Positions 43,784-53,867 of a stretch of 64,000 bases of DNA are shown piece by piece. The notes beneath the pieces are model-generated. The model was not told the DNA's origin. It searched no databases and was given only the letters and a program-made list of their open reading frames with translations. The stretch spans positions 124,001 through 188,000 of the forward strand of contig JAKZHN010000016.1 of NCBI GenBank assembly GCA_037179335.1, given 5' to 3'. A program made the translations under genes and the position numbers. Every line of letters starts with the position of its first letter. Positions within the stretch are counted from its first letter, which is position 1. The stretch is from Cyclaneusma minus (Eukaryota > Ascomycota > Leotiomycetes > Marthamycetales > Marthamycetaceae).

Positions 43784-44748
43784 ATGAGCTGAAAGATGTT
43801 CCGCTTTACTTAGGTCCGGTTCGACTACCTGAAATCTTCCAAATTACTTGGACCTGTCGAATTCTCAGAATCGCGTTCCTCGGGCTCGCTTGGCTTGGCA
43901 ATGATGTCTTGTACGAAAAGGGAGTTTGCATTCGGAAAAGGGCGTTGTCAGATCGGGGTTCACGAATTGCCATCAGTGCCTTGGGTTTCTGGCACTGCAC
44001 AAGCATATTTATGCTCGGGTCGGTTGTTGTGGACTGTCAATATGCGATCCTGACGGTCCGGCGAAACGTGGAACAATGCTTGTGTTCTGGCAAGCGTGTT
44101 GTACATTACTTCTCTTCTGGCTGTCTTGTCAGACTTCTTTCCTCGGAGTCTCAAGGCCCCCGAATTCTGCGAAAACCTTCGCGTCGAGCGTCCCTGCCGA
44201 TTGCTCTCGAATGTTTTTGAGGAAACGGCCCTTCGGATCGACACATCTGCATGCGCACCGGGCTATCTCTTCTGAGACGCTGCGCATGCTGCGCTATCGT
44301 GCTCTGTCACGCTTTTTCTGAAAGTACGTCCAGGCTGATTGTCTGGGGTGGCTTCGGTAGCACTGTACTTATAGTTCATTCAGAGATACCAATCAAATTA
44401 AATTCGATTCAAAGATCTTATAGACCTTTGCAAAAAGTTGCGGTGACATGTAAAAGGTAGAGCGGGATGCGGCTGAGATCAGCGGGTGCTAATTTTCTCA
44501 ATTACTTGGAATCCGAATGGATATGGTCCTAGTGGCTAGTTGTTGGGAATCTGTCCGGCTACTTGGAGTATTTCCAATCACTAGTTGGCATATTCCCAGT
44601 AATTTGGGATATTTCCAATAATTCAGGATGCTTTCAAGGATTCAGACATCCCCCATTAATTCGCCATATTGCGAATTACCTGGAACGAATTGCCCGTCGA
44701 TGAAAGAGCGTCTAATCCCACCATCTCATCCGATATCCTACACATTCT
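43784..44748. other. Convergent intergenic region with repeat array
   Basis: 3' flanks of BRE1 (plus) and the SARAF gene (minus). It contains the second copy of the degenerate 20-bp array (44,500-44,670). The open frame 43,926-44,321 begins with TTG and is not called. Confidence 0.45.
44500..44670 (+). repeat. Degenerate 20-bp tandem repeat, locus 2
   Basis: Adjacent units TATTTCCAATCACTAGTTGG, CATATTCCCAGTAATTTGGG and ATATTTCCAATAATTCAGGA (about 44,568-44,628) show a 20-bp period; weaker units flank them (GAATCTGTCCGGCTACTTGG and CATATTGCGAATTACCTGG). The same motif family is at 37,290-37,455. The array runs up to about 80 bp from the end of the SARAF gene. Confidence 0.65.
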
Positions 44749-45732
44749 CTACCGCCGACTCGTCGATCCAAAGCCCGTACTCTCATACCTTGGCGAGCTC
44801 CCCGAACTACTACTGCTACTCGTACTCCTCCCTCCACTATAGCTCGGCCCCTGCGTTCCATATCCCCCTGTGTTTCCTCCCCATCCCCCACCACCAAACA
44901 ACCCCCCTGTCCTCTGCTGCGGCACCTCCTGCCTCCCGCCCCTATTCCCCGCCAAATACCCCGCTGCCGCTCCACCCAACGCACCGCTCCAGAATCCTGG
45001 CCTCCACGCTTCACCTCTAGCTGGCCCAGGATTCGCTCTTGGGTGCGACCACCGCTTTCCTCCTCCAGGCGTGTAAGGCGGCGGTGGATCATCAAACGGA
45101 TCATTCCCACCTCCTCCTCCGCCGCCGCCGCCAAAACCGCCCCATCCACCTCCACCAACGGGGCGTCCGTCGGGACTTAAAAGGGCGTTGCGCTGGCGTG
45201 CCATACATGCTGAGTAGATAATCCAACCTAGCACGCCTACGAAAATAAGCATGAAGAGGACGCCTGGCCAGTCTGCGCCTTCGTGTTTGGAGGGTGAGTC
45301 GAACCAGCCGCCTTTGCCGTATTTTTCTTCGCCTTTGTCGGTGAGGAGGAGGCGGTATTCGACACCGCAGGAGCCTTTGAGTACGTATTCATCATCGGAG
45401 GAATCGTAGCCTTCGCAGATTACGTCGGTGGAACCGAGCTTGAACTCCTCAGGTAACGAAGCCACGCATGTCCATTCGATATCCTCTGAGCTGTAGGAAC
45501 TACCAGTGTTGGTGCAGCGCATGGTTGGGACCTCATAGTGTTTGCAGCCGGCGCCGCCGATGCATTTTAGTTGTGGCACCGCTGGGACACGGCGGTGAGC
45601 TGTCGGTTTGTTTGCGTGTAGGGTGAGGGATTGGATGGATGACAGGAGGATCGCGTTGCGGGGTTTGGAGGCGGTGAGGGAGGGGGTGATGAGGAGGAGA
45701 AGGGCGAGGGTTGTTGGGATTGAGAAATGCAT
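44749..45732 (-). CDS. SARAF-like store-operated calcium entry regulator
   Basis: Single exon, 327 aa, with ATG 45,732 chosen because it begins a clear signal peptide (MHFSIPTTLALLLLITPSLT). An open frame further upstream to 46,002 lacks one. The lumenal part (about 20-150) has conserved Cys positions including KCIGGAGCKHYEVP, MRCTNTG, WTCVASLP and SCGVEYRL. One membrane helix follows at 155-177. The cytosolic tail is Gly/Pro/Ser-rich with PPPPY and poly-Gly runs. This layout is that of SARAF (DUF1183/PF06682), which in animals slows store-operated calcium entry at the ER; the role in fungi is inferred. Confidence 0.88.
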   Translation of the reverse strand: MHFSIPTTLALLLLITPSLTASKPRNAILLSSIQSLTLHANKPTAHRRVPAVPQLKCIGGAGCKHYEVPTMRCTNTGSSYSSEDIEWTCVASLPEEFKLGSTDVICEGYDSSDDEYVLKGSCGVEYRLLLTDKGEEKYGKGGWFDSPSKHEGADWPGVLFMLIFVGVLGWIIYSACMARQRNALLSPDGRPVGGGGWGGFGGGGGGGGGNDPFDDPPPPYTPGGGKRWSHPRANPGPARGEAWRPGFWSGALGGAAAGYLAGNRGGRQEVPQQRTGGLFGGGGWGGNTGGYGTQGPSYSGGRSTSSSSSSGSSPRYESTGFGSTSRR

Positions 45733-46510
45733 GGTGGTTTGATGCTCCGGGGTTTGTCTCGAGTTTCTGGTCTCGATGGATAATGAGGGGCCGTCCAAGT
45801 AGTCCAGATGCGCTTTTAAGTCGTAGAAATCAATCCGAGTCCAAGGTACATTTTCCCCTTCAAATTGCCTCGGATGGATTGGTAGGTATCTTCTTTCCCT
45901 ATATCGTAGGTCCAAGCGGAGGCTCAAGTGTAGCGCTGTAGGTGGTGTGGAAAGGAGTTGACAGACAATCCAGATCGACGAAATCGATGGAATCCTTGGC
46001 ATGTAGCGATGACGTCGACCCCGGGCCCAGACTGCCTAGCGGTCCCGGCGTACATGTATGTCGCTGGTCCCCGCAAAGGCTAAAACGGCGACCCCAGTCC
46101 GCAAACCCCGCTAAGTCCCCGAATACGCACTTCGACCTGCAACGTCTGACGATGGTCCGCTACCGAACATCAATCCACTATTTCAATACTCCGTCTCCCT
46201 CAGGCAATCCGCAATTTTTCTCTTCTCGGGCTCTCCGGCTCCCACAAGGCTTAGTGCACGTTTCAAATTCTACATAAACTCCCGGTCTGGGCCTTCCTGC
46301 TGTCGCAAACTCTCATCACCACCAAGGAGAGAGACTTGCACGTGCCAGCCTCCGCCGACCTCACAAGCCAAAGTCTGCTAAACTCAGCCTCCCTCACCGT
46401 CCCCCACCACGTCAATTCCCTTTCCTCCGCGCCCCCTGCTGGCCCCGAATCCTTGACAAAACTCACATCCTCTCTGGCAATGGGCCACGACTCATAGCAC
46501 AATCACCAGC
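45733..46510. other. Divergent promoter region
   Basis: Shared upstream region of the SARAF gene (minus) and the AMPK beta gene (plus). No gene seen; no clear TATA box. Confidence 0.5.
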
Positions 46511-48073
46511 ATGGGCAACAACCAGTCGCAGAACTCGGCCAAGCCAGCCTCTGGCTCGCCCGGAAGCGCTACTGCGGGCGCGGTCCATGGTTCCAACAGC
46601 TCCTCTAGCAAACGAGAACCCAGATTACCCCACAACCCCAATCACCGTGTCGCCGCGCCCCCGGAGCCCTCCCTAGCCCAGGCACGCGGCTCGACCGTCC
46701 CCGCCGGCCACCGCTCCACCCACTCGCAGTCCCGCCCCATCGGGCCCTTCGACATCCACTCCTCCCCGTCTCCCAACAGCCCCTCGCATGCCGAACACCA
46801 AGCCCGCTCAATCAAGAACGATGGCAAGAATGAACCCAGTAAGCCTGTTGCCGTTCCAGCCCACAACATCGAATCCTCGTCTCTGAGGAGTCAGCAATCT
46901 CAAACTGAGGACATCGAGCCCCGCGCCCCTCCTCAGGACATGTCCTATAACCTCACCCGTCCACCCAGACTCCCGCTCCCTATTGAGCAAGAAGTCCACA
47001 CCCCGGGATCACCGTTCGTTGCGCCTGCTGATGCTGATGCTCCAGTACTCGACCCGGAAATCATTGAAGAGGGACTTGGACGCGCGAGCTCTACAATAAG
47101 CAGTGGAAGTGTTGATGAGGATGATGACGATGCGGAGCTTTTGATTGATCGGACGAAGGCCAATGTTCCGACGGTATTCGAGTGGCTTAGGGGTGGTGAT
47201 AAGGTCTATGTTACGGGAACCATCTTTCAATGGAGCAAGAAATTTAGGCTGCATCCAGTGTATGTAATCCCCGTCTCCTTTCGTGTCAAAACCCCCTTCT
47301 GCTCCCTTTGTTAAACAGGACTCTTTTTCATCCCTAGTCTGCACGTCCCAGCAGAAGTGGGCAGATTATGCAGTCATCCGATCATGGTGGGTCAAATCTA
47401 TAATTTTCGGGCTAAACAATCCACAGTGAAGGTCGGCCAGGAGTATTCTCAGCAACCATCCCCGTCCTCCCTGGAACCCATCATGTCCGATTCATAGTCG
47501 ATGGCAACATGACACTCTCCCGCGACCTCCCCACAACCGTCGACTTCGGCAACAACCTCGTCAACTACATCGAGGTCAACCCCGACGACGTCCCCCAGCA
47601 ACATTCATCCCAAGTATCCGACGCCGGCAGCGCGACCCCCTCAAATCCAGATCCCGAGAGCAAGCCGCCACCCGCTCGCACCAAGCCCGTCTTAGCTGAC
47701 CAATACTACACCAACCAAATGCCTCGCTACTTGGTTGATATTGAGAGGCAGGAGGGTACGCCTGAGTACCAGTATGCGAGTGCTATCGTGGAGAAATTGC
47801 CGACGCCACCGAGTCTGCCTGGGTTTTTGGGGAAGCCGATCCTGAATGCTACGACGCCGATGAAGGATGACAACAGTGTGTTGAATATGCCCAACCACAC
47901 TGTGCTTAATCATCTCGCAACGAGTAGCATTAGAAATAATGTGCTTGCTGTGTCGGGCACCACTAGGTATAAGAAGAAGGTATGCTTTGTGATGGTGAAG
48001 CAGATGGAGGCTTGTGCTAATTTGCGAATAGTATGTGACTACCATCATGTACACGCCTACTGCCGATGACTAG
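46511..48073 (+). CDS. AMPK/SNF1 complex beta subunit (Gal83/Sip2-type)
   Basis: Three exons: 46,511-47,259, 47,427-47,979 and 48,032-48,073; 447 aa. It starts MGNNQSQN, an N-myristoylation-type signal (Gly2, Ser6). A long Ser/Pro/Asn-rich region leads to the glycogen-binding CBM48 domain (about 225-300), interrupted by intron 1, with VFEWLRGGDKVYVTGTIFQW and HHVRFIVDGNMTLS as landmarks. The C-terminal ASC domain (about 345-447) has LPGFLGKPILN, NHLATSSI and TRYKKKYVTTIMYTPT; its last residues come from the small third exon. The beta subunit scaffolds the SNF1/AMPK kinase and gamma subunit and directs localisation under energy or glucose stress. Confidence 0.92.
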
Positions 48074-49121
48074 CTTGTACGCAGTCATCTTGAAGCAAAG
48101 GGCCGCTTTGAGGTATCCCTTGCTCGAAGCATCTGGGAAACCGCAAAGTAGTCTTTGCTGTCTGCTGGCAGATAGCCATCTCTCAGCCACTGGGCTGATC
48201 GACTGGATGACCGATATTAGGAGAGTGGCAACAGCGATATAAGCTGCTACCTTAATAGAGGGTTCGCGTGCGAGTTTCGGACGCGTTTGCGCTTTTACTG
48301 CTGTTGTTACCGGATACTGTTTGTGCTTCAGGCTAAGGGGGTTGGAGATGATGTGATGAGGATAAATCACATAGACATGGACCAGGGAGCTGGATATCTG
48401 GTGGATAGACAAACCCGTCTCGGGGTAAAGCTGCAGGTGATATGCAGTAAGTAGGCATCCATTTTAGTGGCGCCTCTTCTCTACTCTAGCATCGATGCTT
48501 AAAAAATGCAAAAAACAGTTTAAAATTGAGGTACAGCAGAAGAGAAACTGCGCAAATCCGTATACTTTTTGACATTTTACATTCAGACAGTTGATTTGGG
48601 AGGTTTGCCGTCGTACCTCTTTGGACAGTAGATGAGGTTTCACTTCTGGTCACCCGGGTTAGTAGAACTGCTTGAGAAATCAGAATAATATCAAGTTCCG
48701 ATATCCAGCCTCTGGACTTGCAAATCTTGCTCGAATTCGAACTGCCATCATCAATCTCAAACACTTCTCAGCTTCTAATAATCTGGCGTCCCTTTCGTGT
48801 TCTATCAGACATCTCTGCTCCAAGCCTTGAGAGTGACGGATATTCGTAGACTTCGGACCCCGAGGTCGGTCGTATCCGAATCCTTGTTCACCGCCCTCGA
48901 TATTCTGCCGTGCCCCTCCATCTCCAACTTTGAAGTTTCAACCTCGACTTCTCAAGCTCTCGCAAACCACAACCACGATCAGATCCCAACCCAAGAATTC
49001 CTCTACGCAGTCTCAAAGTATAAACCTCCAATCTCGAGCCCCCCAAGGCACGAAAACGTCGAAACCTTCTCTACCACCACACGCCCCCCACCAACCCTCA
49101 TACCTCCAAACCCCCTCCACG
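48074..49121. other. Intergenic AMPK beta to KAE1
   Basis: 3' flank of the AMPK beta gene and promoter of KAE1. An AT-rich stretch lies at about 48,480-48,600. Frames on either strand here begin with non-ATG codons. Nothing supported. Confidence 0.45.
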
Positions 49122-50198
49122 ATGTACGCAATCGGCCTCGAAGGCAGCGCCAACAAAATCGGCATCGGTATCATCCACCACCCATCCCCCACATCTACAA
49201 ACCCCAATCCCCGCGCCGTCGTCCTCTCCAATCTCCGCCACACCTTCAACGCACCCCCCGGTTCCGGTTTTCTTCCCAAAGACACCGCCATCCACCACCG
49301 CCGCTGGGTCTGCACCCTCGTGCGTCAAGCGCTCGCCCACGCGCGCCTCCGCCCCTCTGACATTTCCGTAATCTGCTACACACGCGGTCCCGGCCTCGGG
49401 GCTCCCCTACGCTCTCTCGCTTTAGCAGCTAGGACATTAAGTTTGATGTGGGACGTGCCAATGGTGGGCGTAAATCACTGCGTAGGCCATATCGAGATGG
49501 GGCGGAGTATAACGGGCGCCGAAAATCCAGTTGTGCTTTATGTGAGTGGAGGCAATACGCAGGTTATTGCTTATGCGGAACAGCGATATCGGATTTTTGG
49601 CGAAGCGCTTGATATTGCGGTGGGGAATTGCTTGGATCGGTTTGCGCGGACGCTGAAGATTTCAAATGATCCGGCGCCGGGGTATAATATTGAGCAGTTG
49701 GCGAAGAAAGGGAAGGTGTTGGTGGATTTGCCGTATGCTGTTAAGGGCATGGATTGTTCTTTCAGCGGCATACTAGCATCAATCGACTTGATAGCCGGCG
49801 AATTGGAAAAAAACCCAGAAGCGCTGCTCGGCATGGGCGAAAACGGGGAGAAAGTGAAAGTTACGCGCGAGGATTTGTGTTTCAGTTTGCAGGAAACGGT
49901 GTATGCGATGTTGGTGGAGATTACGGAGAGGGCGATGGCGCATGTGGGGAGTAAACAGGTACTCATTGTGGGCGGTGTGGGGTGTAATCTGAGATTGCAG
50001 GAGATGATGGGGATTATGGCGAGGGAGAGGGGAGGGAGTGTGTTTGCTACTGATGAGAGGTTTTGTATTGATAATGGGATTATGATTGCGCATGCGGGGT
50101 TGCTGGCGTTTAGGGAGGGGGAAGTGACGGGGTTGGGGGATAGTACAACGACGCAGAGGTTTAGGACTGATGAGGTTTGGGTTAGGTGGAGGGATTGA
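49122..50198 (+). CDS. KAE1: Kae1, tRNA t6A synthesis (KEOPS) catalytic subunit
   Basis: Single exon, 358 aa, ATG 49,122. The frame is open upstream, but [17 protein letters not shown] is the classical start of Kae1. Motifs: the metal-binding NHCVGHIE (His119, His123), the nucleotide-binding YVSGGNTQV at 140-148, [15 protein letters not shown] at 160-174 and [14 protein letters not shown] near the end. Kae1 transfers the threonylcarbamoyl group to A37 of tRNAs that read ANN codons, in the cytosol, with Bud32, Pcc1 and Cgi121 (none of these is in the window). The length suits the cytosolic form rather than the mitochondrial Qri7 paralogue. Confidence 0.95.
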   Translation: MYAIGLEGSANKIGIGIIHHPSPTSTNPNPRAVVLSNLRHTFNAPPGSGFLPKDTAIHHRRWVCTLVRQALAHARLRPSDISVICYTRGPGLGAPLRSLALAARTLSLMWDVPMVGVNHCVGHIEMGRSITGAENPVVLYVSGGNTQVIAYAEQRYRIFGEALDIAVGNCLDRFARTLKISNDPAPGYNIEQLAKKGKVLVDLPYAVKGMDCSFSGILASIDLIAGELEKNPEALLGMGENGEKVKVTREDLCFSLQETVYAMLVEITERAMAHVGSKQVLIVGGVGCNLRLQEMMGIMARERGGSVFATDERFCIDNGIMIAHAGLLAFREGEVTGLGDSTTTQRFRTDEVWVRWRD

Positions 50199-50851
50199 GG
50201 GGGGAGAGGGTATCATATGTGCAGCTTGCGAGGGATCAAGGCTCTATACCCAGGAATAGCTAATTAGCTATGCTCTTGCTTCTCGTCTGGTCAAACAATA
50301 GAAAAGAGGCTTACATGCACGTGGAATTTGAAAAGGAGCAATAGGTAGATGACAACGCTCATGAAATGAAGACCGAGTCAGACTGTCAGACAGTCGTGCT
50401 TCAATTTTCCAAGAATCCAATGCTCGACACAACTAACGAGGAACTCTGATTATCGAGAGAGCCAGGCTATGAGCATTTGTTAAAAAAACATCCTCATGTG
50501 TCGTCATATGTCCTTTCCTCCTTGAAGTCATCGGCGGTGTGATATCACAGTTCTACATGCACGTACTTTGGCAATCAGGGTTCAGCCTCGTCACTTCAAA
50601 CATAAGGCTCAATAATTAAGCTTGCGGCCACGCCCACGCTACTCCAGCCGCGTCGGCCGAGTCCCACGGTCCCACCACACTTTAGCCCTCTCTCTCATAA
50701 ATCCTTCACAACCCGACTCATTTTCCACCATCTGTCATTTTCCGACACCCCCTGCTCACCACCACCCCTTTCCTCCTTCCAGAACTCTTCTATTCTCCAG
50801 TTCACGCCAACTCTTCAAAGAACTTTTGGAAAAGCTTCGGAGAACGCAAAG
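50199..50851. other. Intergenic KAE1 to SET methyltransferase
   Basis: No gene seen. The right end (50,690-50,840) is CT-rich, probably the leader of the next gene. Confidence 0.45.
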
Positions 50852-52570
50852 ATGGATGCACAGGATGACTTTGAGAAAAAGTCCCAGGACCTGCTGAGAT
50901 GGGCGGAGCAGATTGGGATTCAGATCAGTCCGAAGTTGGCGCTGAGGGATCTGAGGCATGTCGGGCAGGGGAGAGGATGCGGTATGTGAAGTGTCTTGTC
51001 CTTCTCTTTCAAACATTTCACATAGCTTTTACGGATGTTCGAGTGGTGAGGCAGTATGACGAAGACGAGGATGAGCTGCGCTGACGAGCACGACTTGTGA
51101 CAGTGGCCAAGGAGCGATTCGAGACCGATGAACTCATACTCAGCATACCAAGAAACGCCGTCTTCAACCTCGAGAACTGGAAAAGCCAGGAACAACGAGA
51201 TCCGAGGCTTCCGCTGGATATGCTGGAGAGTGTGCCGAGTTGGCTGGTATGGATATGACTTTCTGCTTTTCGACGAGTCTTCGCTTGCTTCATCCATTAC
51301 TTTTCACAGTCGTGGCCACACGCCTTGCGATAGATCGGACATTACAGACTGTTCCAGCCGACTTTCATCCAACAAACCACTTCACGCAAAATTCTCTAGC
51401 ACAACCTTCGATCCGCAAACTCGCTCATCGCTAACAAACACCCAGGCACTCGCAGTCCTCCTCATGCTCGAAAGCGCCAAGCCCTCCTCCCCACTCTCCC
51501 CCTACCTCGCCATCCTGCCCGCTACACTAGACAGCCTCGTCTTCTGGACGCCCTCCGAACTCTCTGAGTTACAAGCCAGCGCCCAAGTCCACAAGATCGG
51601 CAAAGCTGGCGCCGAAGAGCTTTTCCACAAGCACATCGCCCCGCTGAACATCGAGGGCTTCACCCTCGAGCTGTTTCATCGCATGGCTTCCATCGTCACA
51701 GCCTACGCTTTCGACGTTCCCAAGACCACTCCCAATCCCAACGAAAATGAAAATGGAAGAAACGGCGAAGAAGAAGAGTTGGAAGATGATGTCGAAGAAG
51801 AGATTTCACTGACTTTGATACCGATGGCTGATATGCTAAACCTCAGCTCAGAACACTACAACGCCCAGCTCGACTGCGATACCGAAAACCTCGAAATGCG
51901 CGCTGTGAAACCCATCGAAGCCGGCGAGCAGATATTCAATGACAGTGGCCCGCTGCCTCGCTCTGATGTTTTGCGCCGCTCTGGCTATGTTTCCAACGAG
52001 ACGACATTCGATGTTGTCGAAATATCTACCGACCTCGTTCTCGCCGCCGTACGCGACTCCGGCAAGCTCAGTGACTCGGAACTCGAAGCACGCCTCGAAG
52101 TCGCAAAACGCGAAGACGTTTTCGACGACGGCTATGTCCTGGGAAGAGCAAGAGAGGACGAGCCGAGTATTCCGGAGGAACTCATCGGTTTGACCTATCT
52201 CCTTCTACTCGACCAAACAACCTTCAATAAAATCGCCGAAGGAAAGAAAGACTTACCTAGTAAGCGTGAGAAAATGGCGACAAAGGAAGTGGGCGAGGTG
52301 CTGCGGCTGGCGCTGGCAAAGAGGGAGAAAGAATATGGAACGACGCTAGAGGAAGATAAGAGGATTCTGAAGAAGTATGAGGAGGAAGAGAAAAGGGAGG
52401 GTGACTGGCAGTGGCTGAGGAGAACGCAGATGGGGATTGCGGTAAGGATGAGTGAGAAGGAGGTGCTGATGGAGGGGAGGGAGGAGGCGGGGGGGTTTGG
52501 GGGTGGGCGGGGTAAGAGGGGAAATGAGGATGGGGAGGAGATGGGTGGGAAGAAGGCGAGGTTGGGGTGA
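50852..52570 (+). CDS. SET-domain lysine methyltransferase (SETD6/RKM4-like)
   Basis: Three exons: 50,852-50,981, 51,104-51,246 and 51,446-52,570; 465 aa. Intron 2 (199 nt) has a weak GTATGG donor but a clear CTAAC...CCCAG end. The SET domain is of the split SETD6 / Rubisco-LSMT type: N-terminal GRGCGVAKERFETDELILSI, then LLMLESAK, and the catalytic core with IPMADMLNLSSEHYNAQL, corresponding to the DxxNH region, followed by AGEQIFNDSGPLPRSDVL. The usual NH of DxxNH reads LNLS here, as in other fungal SETD6-like proteins. A Rubisco-LSMT C-terminal helical region follows and the tail is Gly/Arg/Lys-rich (GGGRGKRG, GGKKARLG). RKM4 methylates ribosomal protein L42 in yeast; the substrate here is inferred. 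Confidence 0.87.
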
Positions 52571-52872
52571 GGTGGACGAGTCGTTACGAAAAGGAAGCGG
52601 AAAATCGAAGGATCTTCAACGACTGTGGCGTAACCAAATCCGGGGACGGCGACTCGAAGCTGAGCTATGGTGGACGACATCAGTACAGAATCAGGAATGG
52701 AGGAGAAACATCCAAGGGATGATCGACGGCTTTTGAGAGGTACATCGGGACAGAAGAAGTCTGCATATCCTTTTGCAGACAACATTCAAGTGGCTCACAG
52801 GGTATGCAGACTCCCCCTTTTATTTGCTCCTCGCATTGCTGTACGATCACTAACACACAAAAGTATCACCTG

Positions 52873-53050
52873 ATAGTCAAGGGCTGTCTGTATCATGTGA
52901 AGTTCACCTGTTATTGTGTTAATTGCTCGCTTGTGAATCTTTAGTTGAGATTCTACTGTTCTCCATCAGAAAGTCTGGCTCTCAAATTCGGGCTGTTCAG
53001 CCATCAGGAGACTAATATACACAGCAGCACGATCGTCACGACAAATATAA
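52873..53050 (+). repeat. Tandem duplication, copy 1 (about 175 bp)
   Basis: Shares with 53,062-53,240 the blocks GTCAAGGGC, TCTCCATCAGAA, TTCAGCCA then CAGGAGA, and an A-C-T-A-A/T-T-A-TAC end, in the same order. Confidence 0.65.
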
Positions 53051-53061
53051 AGTTTCAAAAT

Positions 53062-53240
53062 GACGGTCAAGGGCCGACTGTAGTATCACACAAAGTCTCA
53101 TCATGACTGTTCAATTATCTCAATTTTGCTTGTTGGGAATCTAAGTTGATTCTCCTATTCCTTCTCGCTTCTCCATCAGAAGTGCGGCTTTCAAAGTTCA
53201 GCCACCAGGAGAACTATTATACAATATACACGCAAGCTCT
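53062..53240 (+). repeat. Tandem duplication, copy 2 (about 175 bp)
   Basis: Second copy, offset about 189 bp from the first, moderately diverged with small indels. It ends in ACTATTATACAATATACACG, TATA-like. Confidence 0.65.
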
Positions 53241-53299
53241 CATCAGCTCTTCTCAAGCTCTTTCCATTCCATATGCTCCATTCTCCATTCTCAATCTCA

Positions 53300-53580
53300 A
53301 AGCAAACGAACTCAAGTGGTATCATAGACTCCGCGAAAAGACAGCCGCACGCATTCCGAAAGTTTTCCATCCATCCATAACGCCGCCCCATCATGACATT
53401 CATTTGTCATGGCTGTTTTTCAAAGTCCCTTCCGCGAGAACGCCATCGCAAGCAGAAGTACAGTTTACAAGTGTTTTATACAGGTTGTTGAAAGAAGAAG
53501 ATCCAGCGAATCGAAGAAGTGTGTGTGGATCTGGAGGGGAGAATTCGCCAAGTGGCAAGGAGGTGAGTAGGTGGGTGAGG
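53300..53580 (+). repeat. Dispersed repeat, copy a
   Basis: Aligned with 59,385-59,560. Shared blocks in order: GGTATCAT-x-GACT, CCATAACGCCGCCCCATCAT, GAACGCCA, and TTTACAAGTGTT followed by AGAAGAAGATCC. Copy a has about 45 bp extra between the second and third blocks. Confidence 0.65.
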
Positions 53581-53867
53581 TGGGTGTGGAGATGTTGAGC
53601 TCGAAGTGTGTTGAGCTCGAAAGTAAGACCAGGCGTGTAGGCTAAGGTGGCCTGTGTTTTCTCTTCCCGTTGATGAAGTGTGACAGTAGTGTACACGAGA
53701 AAGAGACAAGAAGCAAGCCGGTAGTTCCGTCAAACTCTGTTGATATAGGGTGGTGTTCTTCAACGATGGTCTTCTCGCTGATGGGTGTCCGCTCGTAGTA
53801 GGCGAGTCGAAATAGAACATCAGTGCGAACTCAGAAGAAGGTCAGAACAAGATAAGCTCAAGCTCGT

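Larger units (their letters stand above)
52571..53867. other. Convergent intergenic region rich in duplications
   Basis: Between the SET gene (plus) and EPL1 (minus). It contains a tandem pair of about 175-bp copies (52,873-53,050 and 53,062-53,240) and the dispersed repeat (53,300-53,580) shared with about 59,385-59,560. An open plus frame 53,146-53,598 begins with TTG and runs across both repeats; not called. Confidence 0.5.

Noticed and set aside
43926..44321. Open plus frame after BRE1
   Set aside because: Begins with TTG; Cys/Phe-rich composition looks like chance.
48017..48412. Open minus frame after the AMPK beta gene
   Set aside because: Non-ATG start, overlaps the final coding exon and 3' flank of the AMPK beta gene, no recognisable content.
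53146..53598. Open plus-strand frame (150 codons)
   Set aside because: It starts with TTG, spans two unrelated repeats, and shows no family resemblance or codon bias.
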